A DNA stretch of 28,753 nucleotides from a virus: the IMG/VR virus record IMGVR_UViG_3300027973_000171, positions 1 through 28,753 of that record; one strand, written 5' to 3'. Positions 5,878 through 13,700 of the stretch are shown here, piece by piece. Numbering within the stretch: position 1 is the first letter of the stretch; each line of letters starts with the position of its first letter. Below the pieces are notes generated by a model. That model had not been told where the DNA came from, did no database searches, and worked only from the letters and a program-made list of their open reading frames with translations. A program made the position numbers and the translations under genes.

Positions 5878-7216
5878 ATCTTTTTGTATATACTGTAACT
5901 AATTTTTTCTTACCAAAATGTGGGATTCCATTAGTAGTCTCCATAGCAATGTCTCTAAAAGTGTTATCACCATTCTGACCAAGAGAAATAATTCTTTCAA
6001 GGATTTGTTCCTTTGTATTATTTTCATCAGGTCTTACTCGAATGTAATTATGAGAGGAAGATTTTTCATATTCTGTCCACCTCTTACCTTCAGGATTTTT
6101 TTCTCCAGGAAGAAAAACTCTCCCAGAAGCACCTGCACCATCACCACCAACAAAAATATCAGCATCATAACGATTCTGGTATGAAAGAAACTCAAAATGT
6201 GGATGTTCTCTATATTCAACTTCTAATGGACGTGATTTTTCACCAATCTTCCATTCCTGAATACATGCATCAATACTTGCAGCAAAATCTTTAGGATCAC
6301 AATCCTTGCTACTTACAAGTTCAAGATCTCGATTAATTTTATTAAAGTTAGATGATCCTTTCTTAATAGATTTGGGTAGAATCAAAAGAATCTGCCCATT
6401 CTTTGCACGAACTCTATCCGCACAATTATTTAAAAATTTTAGTGCTAATCCACCACCCTTTCCGAAAGGAGGATTGCCCGTTACAGCATCAAAATCCATG
6501 GATTCATATTCTCCTTGTGTGATAAACTTTACAGTTTCTGGTATATATCCAAATCCAATATTCATATCATAATCTTTATCGGTGTAGATATTGGTATATC
6601 CCAGATTAGATAAAGTAATACAAAAATGCCCAAACGCATCCATTGGTATATAAATTATAGCATCTTTTGATATAGATTTCAACTTGTCAATTATATCACC
6701 AACCAGATATAATTTTGGAGCACGAACTGCTTCAGGATTCTTTTCTTTAATCTTTTTAGCATGAGATTCTGGAGTGAATCCATATACTCGTTCTTGATCA
6801 TAAAATTTTTTACTTAATTCAAGAACTTTATCTCGGAGATAACTAATAAACTCTGAATAAGTTTTAATCCACAAGGGTGCAAAAACTATTTCTGGGGATC
6901 CACCCAAGTTAGTTTTTCTGCATCCTTGAGAATACAAACTTGCTCGAATATAATGATCAGATAATTCGTGATGAACATGCAGAAGTTCATCAGGAGACAC
7001 CTTTTCTGGAAGTTTAGAATAATCTCCATCTTTGAAACGTTCTAAATTACGATGAGGTCCTGTTTCACCAACGTAGGCACAAACAGAACGTCTCCCCAAT
7101 TCAATTAATTCTTTAATTGCTGGTTGTTGATGAAAATATATACCATTTTTTTCATCACTAACTGGACCTGGATATCCAAGATTGGTAACCAGAATTGCAT
7201 CCATAAGACCATTCAT
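5849..7216 (-). CDS. DNA N6-adenine methyltransferase catalytic subunit (455 aa)
   Basis: The catalytic motif GNPPFGKGGG (247-256) is clear and is preceded by DFDAVT, as in Eco57I- and type I-like adenine methyltransferases. Upstream, IIYIPMDAFGHFCITL (187-202) and IYTDKDYD sit where motifs I and II belong, but the glycine loop is degenerate (DAFGHF instead of xGxG). The segment after NPPF (about 265-300, ILLILPKSIKKGS) matches motif V-VI strands, and the C-terminal half may hold target recognition. The N-terminal 160 residues are unassigned. The intact SAM-binding motif lies in the overlapping downstream gene, so the two chains may complement each other. The promoter at 7284-7255 lies upstream. 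It probably modifies phage DNA against host restriction. Confidence 0.75.
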   Translation of the reverse strand: MNGLMDAILVTNLGYPGPVSDEKNGIYFHQQPAIKELIELGRRSVCAYVGETGPHRNLERFKDGDYSKLPEKVSPDELLHVHHELSDHYIRASLYSQGCRKTNLGGSPEIVFAPLWIKTYSEFISYLRDKVLELSKKFYDQERVYGFTPESHAKKIKEKNPEAVRAPKLYLVGDIIDKLKSISKDAIIYIPMDAFGHFCITLSNLGYTNIYTDKDYDMNIGFGYIPETVKFITQGEYESMDFDAVTGNPPFGKGGGLALKFLNNCADRVRAKNGQILLILPKSIKKGSSNFNKINRDLELVSSKDCDPKDFAASIDACIQEWKIGEKSRPLEVEYREHPHFEFLSYQNRYDADIFVGGDGAGASGRVFLPGEKNPEGKRWTEYEKSSSHNYIRVRPDENNTKEQILERIISLGQNGDNTFRDIAMETTNGIPHFGKKKLVTVYTKRYGNGHKEQA

Positions 7217-7254
7217 AATGTATAGAGAAAGTCATCTCTAACGACCACAAAGGT

Positions 7255-7284
7255 ACTCTAGCACATTTTATAAGGTTTTGTCAA
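7255..7284 (-). promoter_or_regulatory. Probable sigma70 promoter of the methyltransferase genes
   Basis: Minus strand: TTGACA (7284-7279), an 18-bp spacer and TAGAGT (7260-7255) preceded by TGC as an extended -10. The -35 lies within the last codons of the zinc-ribbon gene. The leader to the ATG at 7216 holds a small hairpin (AGAGA/TCTCT at 7225-7240). Confidence 0.55.
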
Positions 7285-7594
7285 TATTCTTTTGTATCTC
7301 TGCAAATTTCTTTTCCCAACCTTCTTTATCCACATCCCATTTCTTAAGAGGACAGGAATCTAAAATAATCTTTGCTTTAGCGGGAATATAACAACCACAT
7401 TCTCTACAACTATTTTCAAGTTCATTAATCTTTTCACAAGATCTACAAATACTTACTCGTTCTGCATATATTTCATCAGAAACAAATAAGGATTTTTCTC
7501 TATTAGTCCCAAGATATTGGAGCAATTCCCAAGAAAAATTAGCAAGATTTTTTGCCTTATCAACTAGGGAAGGATTTTGATTTTCTTCAGTCAT
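7268..7594 (-). CDS. Six-cysteine zinc-ribbon-like protein (108 aa)
   Basis: Six cysteines are arranged as C50-x2-C53, C63-x2-C66-x-C68 and C81 (SICRSCEK, SCRECGC, SCPLKKW), the pattern of a small zinc-binding ribbon. The N-terminus has a helix (SLVDKAKNLANFSWELLQYL) and the C-terminus another charged helix. Proteins of this type are frequent next to tail-fibre genes in marine T4-like phages, from my recollection, but their role is not established. It is the last gene of the late fibre block. A late-type AATAAATA lies 24 nt upstream, overlapping the end of the adhesin gene. It could be a structural accessory or a host-takeover factor; the sequence does not decide. Confidence 0.7.
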   Translation of the reverse strand: MTEENQNPSLVDKAKNLANFSWELLQYLGTNREKSLFVSDEIYAERVSICRSCEKINELENSCRECGCYIPAKAKIILDSCPLKKWDVDKEGWEKKFAEIQKNIDKTL

Positions 7595-7617
7595 CAGTAA
7601 TAATCAATAACTATGCG

Positions 7618-7625
7618 TATTTATT
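7618..7625 (-). promoter_or_regulatory. Late-type promoter AATAAATA
   Basis: Minus-strand AATAAATA (7625-7618) matches the T4 late consensus TATAAATA at seven of eight positions and lies 24 nt before the ATG at 7594. Confidence 0.55.
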
Positions 7626-8784
7626 ATGCGTTATATGCCCCTTTAATCGTTGTTCCATTGAGTGCTCCTGACAGAGCATAGTAACTTCCAAGAAATGCTT
7701 TTCCAGCGTATCCACGATGCCACTCAGCAGTTGTTTCTTCACCATCTTGTGCCCAATCTCCGCCAGCACCTCCAGGTGCGCCATCTGTTCCACAAGTTCC
7801 GCCCACTTGAGCCAAACCACCAGGGCAAGATGGACAGGTTCCTGCAGTTCCCGAAGATCCCGAAGTGCGAGCACCATCATATCCTTGACCACGACCACCA
7901 CTACCACCCACTCCACCAGTGGGAGTATTAGATGGTTCGACATGAATACACAGTGTAGAATAGATGGTGAAGGGTTTGACACATCTAACTCCACTATTCC
8001 ACAGAAAAGTTACTGAATCGCCAGGGTTGCATTCTGCATAATAACCACAACCATTTCTAAAGTATTCAAAAACACAATTTGATGGCGCACCATCATTCCC
8101 ATTACGTCCTTTTTCTCCTCCTCCACCACCTGCCCAAATTCTAGCAGAAGACTCAATAATTACTGGACTTATATTTCCACCTTGATCATATTGAATATTA
8201 ACTGCAGGACCACCATCTTTACCATTACCATCTCCAAAAACACCACCTATTCCTCCAGCACCATAAATTTGACCACTTATAGTGATGGTTGTATTATAAA
8301 CAGGAACTCCTGGTGCCAACTGTGCTGCAGGCATAGTTGTATAGTAAGATCCACAAATACCTGTAATACTAATAAATTTTTGAATATTTTTTGTATAGTT
8401 TCCGTTAGTATAAAATTGTCCATCTCTTCCACCATCTCCACCACCAGACCAATCTATACCACCAGTAGAACTGGAATATCTTCCTAGTCTCAATCCAGGT
8501 TCACCAGAATTTGAATAATTGGTATTTGTTCCAGATTGAGTTGCATAATATCTTTTAATCGAGTTTCGAAACTGAGATAAACTTAAGTTAGATCCTGAAG
8601 AAATATTTTCATTTTCAGTAGAATCTGGTACAATAGGATTTCTTTCGTTAGGATCAGTATTTCTTCTAAGTTCAGATGCACTAACTGATCCACCACCAGT
8701 TTCTTTAAATGTTGATCTCAATTCACTAAAAGAAATAGATCCACTTGTAAAATAAGGTCCTTGTTTTACTACTGAGATTGACAT
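7624..8784 (-). CDS. Glycine-rich receptor-binding adhesin (386 aa)
   Basis: This is probably a fibre-tip adhesin that recognises the host surface. The N-terminus carries three copies of a short motif: SGSISFSELR (14-23), GGSVSASELR (31-40) and GSNLSLSQFR (64-73), a type of repeat seen in phage tip proteins and likely an attachment region. From about residue 108 the protein is dominated by glycine-rich runs (SGGGDGGRDG, AGGGGGEKGRNG, GGVGGSGGRGQG, GAPGGAGGDW). These are interrupted by variable, Cys- and aromatic-rich segments, a design like the gp38 adhesins of T-even phages with polyglycine loops. Cysteines are unusually frequent (CGSYY, CGYYAEC, TCPSCPGG). It is the most distal member of the fibre gene series. 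Confidence 0.75.
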   Translation of the reverse strand: MSISVVKQGPYFTSGSISFSELRSTFKETGGGSVSASELRRNTDPNERNPIVPDSTENENISSGSNLSLSQFRNSIKRYYATQSGTNTNYSNSGEPGLRLGRYSSSTGGIDWSGGGDGGRDGQFYTNGNYTKNIQKFISITGICGSYYTTMPAAQLAPGVPVYNTTITISGQIYGAGGIGGVFGDGNGKDGGPAVNIQYDQGGNISPVIIESSARIWAGGGGGEKGRNGNDGAPSNCVFEYFRNGCGYYAECNPGDSVTFLWNSGVRCVKPFTIYSTLCIHVEPSNTPTGGVGGSGGRGQGYDGARTSGSSGTAGTCPSCPGGLAQVGGTCGTDGAPGGAGGDWAQDGEETTAEWHRGYAGKAFLGSYYALSGALNGTTIKGAYNA

Positions 8785-8805
8785 TATTCAGTTACCTTCC
8801 TTTTA

Positions 8806-10770
8806 TTAGTGGAAATCTGTCCAAGCAATTCCAGTATAACCCTGAAATTTACTGGTTGTTTTATTGAAAATAAATGCTCCAGCAATAGTAGAAAGACCTG
8901 CTCTTTCTGTAGTTGTGACTATTGGTGGTAACATAAATCGGAACGCTGCATTTGTGGGATTATTCGCAGCGTCTGCCAAATCAATAACTGATCTAGGTGT
9001 ACTTGTTCCAATTCCAACAAAAACTCTAGAATCTGAACTAAATGTTGAATTATTTACATTAATAGAACCATCGGAAATTGATAATGAATCACCGTTAGTA
9101 GTTGTAGTTCCGATACCAACACCAGTAAATAAAGACTGTCCAATAACTTTTAGAATAGAATTTGATGTTGAAGTTGTATTAATTCCAAGGGATAAAAATA
9201 AAGCACTTCTTTGCCTAGCATCTACACCAACAATTGGATTTGTAGTTCCTATTCCAATAGAAGATCCAATGAGAAGATTATTTTGAACTTGTAAATTGTA
9301 AGTTGTTGAAATTCCTGTAGTTGAATAGATGTTAATTGGAGCTGGATTTGGTAAAGTTATTGATCCAGTAATTGTTCCTGTAACATTCAGATTTCCACCA
9401 ACATAAGAATCGCCAGTAACCGTAGATGTACCAACAACGTGTAGTTTGTGAGTTGGATTTGTGATTCCAATTCCCAAGTATCCATCATAACTCAATGCCA
9501 TCAACTCTTGGAAAGTTTGTCCATAAATCCATCTGAAACTTCCAGTATTAATTCCTGCTGGCCCAGCGTGTAGATATAGATTAATATTTCCAGAATCATT
9601 ATTTGCAATATCAAAAGATTTTGGAGAGTTGCCATAACGTATTAATCCAACACTCGATGCTACACCTATTGGTGGATTAATAGTTTGTCCGATACTAATT
9701 TGAGATACACCACCTCTACTAACAAATTGAACCTCAACATTATTTTCCTTTACGATCTGTATATCTGTTGTTGGAGTTGCGGTTCCTATTCCTAATCTAG
9801 CAGATGATAGCAATGAAATTACAGTTCCACCTAAACCAATATGAACTGATGTAGATGTCGATACTCCAAGAATATATGAGGTTGATGCAGCAATTCCTAT
9901 TGCAGCAATATTCGACACACTAATATCTGGATTACCAGTTAAAGATCTTGCAGTTGAAGCAATACCAATTACATTTCCTACAATTCCACTAGAAAATGTT
10001 GAAACTCCACTAGAATTTACATTTCCAGTTAAATTTCCTGTTAGATTTCCAGTTACATTTCCTGTTAAGTTTCCAATGAATCCACTTGAAGCAGTAATGA
10101 TACCAGAAATACTGATATTTGATGAAAGTTTATCATTGGGAAGAGTTGGAAGTCTATCTGTGCCTATAGTTCCCGATGAAATATTATTTGCATTTAATAA
10201 AGTTAAATCTGAACCAATACCAACAAACTTAGAAGCAGTTACGGTTCCCGTTGCACGAATATTGCCAGTAGAATCGATACCAACACCAGTTGCAAAAGTG
10301 CCTAGATTATTTGTTCCACCGACTTGAAAAGTATATCTCGGATCATTGGTCGCAATACCAACAAAACCACGAGCATAAATGCTTGTAAATCCTAAACCAG
10401 CATCAACGTCTATCCACTGAGATGTTGGAAGATTCAGCAATCTACCACCGTCCCCATAATAAGTTACGACTCCACTGAATGCAGTTATAATTCCACTTAC
10501 AATTGAAACTCTTCCACCAGAGAATGCTGCTGCAACTACTGAGGATGTTGCAACTATTGAGGATGCTGTTATAACTCCTACAGAGATACTATCTGTTGTA
10601 GTACTGGTTGCATTGATAGACCCTACTACCTTAAGATTTCCACGAACATCTAAAGCCTCTGTGGGAACAGTCGTCCCCACACCGACCAAACCAAGAGGAT
10701 TTACGATTAGATTGTCATCATCAACCTGAACACCATTACGAAAATTGAAAGTTTTTCTGATATTCGCCAT
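8806..10770 (-). CDS. Long repetitive tail-fibre protein (654 aa)
   Basis: The start MANIRKTFNFRNGVQVDDDN followed by LVGVGTTVPTEALDVRGN is, to my recollection, the typical opening of fibre-like structural proteins in marine T4-like phages. The body is built of short beta repeats of the form (V/L)GIGTTxPxxxL (for example LGIGTATPTTDI, VGIGTSTPRSVI) separated by G-N-(L/V)-T-G runs; residues around 225-250 read GNLTGNVTGNLTGNLTGN. Such repeats form trimeric beta-helical or beta-prism shafts. The end (FRFMLPPIVTTTERAGL, then FNKTTSKFQGYTGIAWTDFH) resembles the C-terminal knob of other fibre proteins. No chaperone domain is present. It follows the 1895-aa fibre by 17 nt and precedes the adhesin, so shaft and tip may assemble together. 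Confidence 0.8.
   Translation of the reverse strand: MANIRKTFNFRNGVQVDDDNLIVNPLGLVGVGTTVPTEALDVRGNLKVVGSINATSTTTDSISVGVITASSIVATSSVVAAAFSGGRVSIVSGIITAFSGVVTYYGDGGRLLNLPTSQWIDVDAGLGFTSIYARGFVGIATNDPRYTFQVGGTNNLGTFATGVGIDSTGNIRATGTVTASKFVGIGSDLTLLNANNISSGTIGTDRLPTLPNDKLSSNISISGIITASSGFIGNLTGNVTGNLTGNLTGNVNSSGVSTFSSGIVGNVIGIASTARSLTGNPDISVSNIAAIGIAASTSYILGVSTSTSVHIGLGGTVISLLSSARLGIGTATPTTDIQIVKENNVEVQFVSRGGVSQISIGQTINPPIGVASSVGLIRYGNSPKSFDIANNDSGNINLYLHAGPAGINTGSFRWIYGQTFQELMALSYDGYLGIGITNPTHKLHVVGTSTVTGDSYVGGNLNVTGTITGSITLPNPAPINIYSTTGISTTYNLQVQNNLLIGSSIGIGTTNPIVGVDARQRSALFLSLGINTTSTSNSILKVIGQSLFTGVGIGTTTTNGDSLSISDGSINVNNSTFSSDSRVFVGIGTSTPRSVIDLADAANNPTNAAFRFMLPPIVTTTERAGLSTIAGAFIFNKTTSKFQGYTGIAWTDFH
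10021..10075. repeat. 12-nt tandem repeat encoding G-N-x-T-G units
   Basis: Near-identical 12-nt units of the kind TTTCCAGTTACA repeat about five times and encode alternating GNLT and GNVT tetrapeptides of the fibre shaft. The third-base differences between units suggest an old expansion under selection on the protein. Confidence 0.75.
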
Positions 10771-10784
10771 CTTAGTTTTTTAGT

Positions 10785-10792
10785 TATTTATT
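10785..10792 (-). promoter_or_regulatory. Possible late-type promoter AATAAATA
   Basis: Minus-strand AATAAATA (10792-10785) lies 14 nt before the ATG at 10770, which leaves a very short leader. It overlaps the stop codon of the 1895-aa gene. Confidence 0.4.
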
Positions 10793-13700
10793 TGTTGAGT
10801 TTATCTTCAAGGTCAGAAACTTTCTGGGAAAGTTCTTTAATCGCTTCAATCAGAAGTGGAACAATCTTTTCATACTTAACTGTCAGATAGTCTTTACTTG
10901 CTGGTGCGGCAACAACTGCCTCTGGAAGAACTGCTTGAACTTGTTGTGCAGAAACACCTACATGAAGTGTTTCAGTGCTAAATCCTAAAGATTGACCAAC
11001 TTCGTTAAAGTTGTAGGTAAATCCACTCAGAGAAAGAACTTTACCAAGAGCATTTTCAAGTGGTTTGATATTTGTCTTCAGTCTTTCATCAGAAACAAAT
11101 GCAGTAATGTCACCAATAACATAAAGACCTTTATTACCACGATTAAACCATCCACCATCCTCTACATTATTAAATCCAAATCCAAGTCTATCGTTGGATG
11201 TTCCAGAACCAGAATGCTCATAAAAGACTAATCCCTCAGCAGTCGAAGATCCAGATTTATAGAATTTTAATGCACTTCCACCAAGTGAACCATTTGCAAC
11301 TAAAGATATGTGGCAAGCATTATTATTTTCAATAACAGCAGTATCATAAGGTCCGAGTGTTGGGAAACTAGCAACCGCTCCTTGTGCTCCAACAACGTGA
11401 AGTCTTCTCTGAGGAGATGCGTGTCCTACTGCTAGATTATTTGATCCATTGAAAGTTAAATTACCAGAACCAAAACTTAGGGTAGAACCTGTCGTATTTC
11501 CAGAAATATTAAGAGTACTTGAAAGTGTAGTGGCGCCAGTAACGTTAAGAGTATTTGAAAGTGTGGTGGCACCAGTAACACCAAGAGTACTTGAAAGTGT
11601 GGTGGCACCAGTAATGGTGGCGGAACCAGCAATAGTAGCAGAACCACAAACATTCAGATTTTTGCTAATACCTACTCCACCAGTAACAACCAATGCTCCA
11701 GTAGTGCAGTTTGTCGACTGTGTTGCATCTTTATCTTTAACTTCAACACGACCACCAGTTCTCAGATTGTTATTAATAACAACCTGTTGATTCATTCTCA
11801 GTTCACCATTGAATGTGATAGGTCCATTAAACTGAGATAGAATGGTTCCTGAGTTACCACCTTCAACGAGAAGTCTTTCTTTAACGATTACTTCATCAAA
11901 TACAACACTCAAACGATTTGGATCTTCACCAGTTACAGTTGGTTTTGGAATATCGTAAGATATAACCTGACCACTTGCAGCAGAAGTCTTGGTATTGCCA
12001 TTGAATACGTCGCCATTACTGTTCATACCAGTATAGATGACATTACCGCAGGAAGTTTCTTGTGATTGTGCTAAGAAATCTTCTCTTTCTGTAATAGTTT
12101 TAACTTGAACTTGTGGTAGACCTGTTGAATAGTTACCAGGACCGTATCCAAGATATTCAAAGGTATGTCCAGATGCTCTTAAAATAGAAGGTCTGTGGAA
12201 CTGAATAGGAGTCAGTTTAATCTTTCTGATGAGAGATCCATTTGAATGGTTTTCTCCCAAGGTTCCCATAGAACCACGAATTACTTTAATTTTATTATTA
12301 CCAGCACCAGAAAGAGCACTACTGGTGATTCTCATAATCTCATTATCAATTTGAATATAAGATCCAAGTTCAAATCTTCTTGTAGTTCCAATACCAGAAT
12401 TTCTCAAACTAATAGCAAATTCTGATTCTGTGGTGATGTTACTACCAAGAATTGCCACTTCTTTTCCATAAACCGAAAGACCTCTTGTACCTAGGTTTTC
12501 CCCCAAACCATCGGCAGTTGCACTATTTGCAGATAATGCGTGCTTCAGAACATATACTGAAGTACTTACATCCCTACTAGTTTTTGATGTAAACTGAGTA
12601 ATTGACGCTGCATCGTTAACAATATAGTCTCCAAGATTATTATTGGATGAATCAATAATTCTAAATGCATTTCCAATAACTAAACCGTGCGGTTCTGAGC
12701 AAGTAAATGTTGTGATTTGAGTTGTGGAATTATAAGAAGCAGTAGAAACCTTAATTGAAGGTCCATTATGAATCACATATTGACCAACAACTGGAGTCGA
12801 ATCTCCTGATGTTTTTGCAATCGCAATAGCATACTTATTGGATGCTGCCGTGATTCTATAATATCCTCCAGCAGTTGTTCCAATACCAGTAACCTGAACA
12901 ACATCACCAATAACTGTGGAAATACCAACAGTAGCAATAGTAATATTTGCTTGTGGAGTTCCACCAATCTTGCTGCTATCAAAATAAAGAGTCTCTCCAT
13001 TAGTGTATCCAGAACCACCTGATGTAATTTGAGCAGAAGAAACAACACCACCAGAAACTGTTACCGTTGCTGTTGCACCATCCCAAGTTGCAGATGAAGG
13101 AGCAGCATTACTATTAAACAACTTAACATTATAATAAGTGCCATTCGTATGCCCACTGCCACCACTTAACGAACTATATGCAGCAATACCCGATAGTTGA
13201 TGTTCAATATCAAAGGTTAGAGTTGCAGAAGTTGGACTTGAAGAAACTGTAGTGATCTTTTTACCATGATCAAAACTATAATAGAACTTATCAATTGTTT
13301 CTCTAGTAATACTCTTCTTAAGATCACTAGTTACAATATCACCTAGAGGAGATCTCTTTGCATATGTTTTTGCTGATGTTGGATTATCATTGAAGTTATC
13401 TTTATCTAATTGTGGATAAAGATCAACAATATTTTGATTGTAATTTAAGTCAGTAAACTCTTGCTCAACATTGTTAGAAGAGTTAAGCATATAAACATAA
13501 TAAACACCATCTTGAACATTGTAAATGTATGGTGTAATAACCTCCGTTCTATACGTATAGAAGTTACTTCTTAAGTTGCTTCTTTCAAATCTAGGTAAAG
13601 AAACAGTTCTACTATTTGTGTCATTTGTGAATGAACCAGGTGAATGAACTATTGAATAAACATCCGTCGTGCTATACTTAAATGACTTATCATTTACAAT

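Noticed and set aside
7611-7994. Minus-strand frame overlapping the adhesin C-terminus
   Set aside because: It overlaps the adhesin in another frame and its valine and leucine runs are a shadow of glycine-rich codons. No start signal or homologous pattern supports it.
10021-10075. CRISPR-like array from regularly spaced short repeats
   Set aside because: The repeats are contiguous 12-nt units without unique spacers and lie in frame within a fibre gene.
11449-11790. Plus-strand open frame with repeated VLESVVAPVT
   Set aside because: It is the complementary reading of the 36-bp fibre repeats. Its periodicity comes from the real minus-strand gene.
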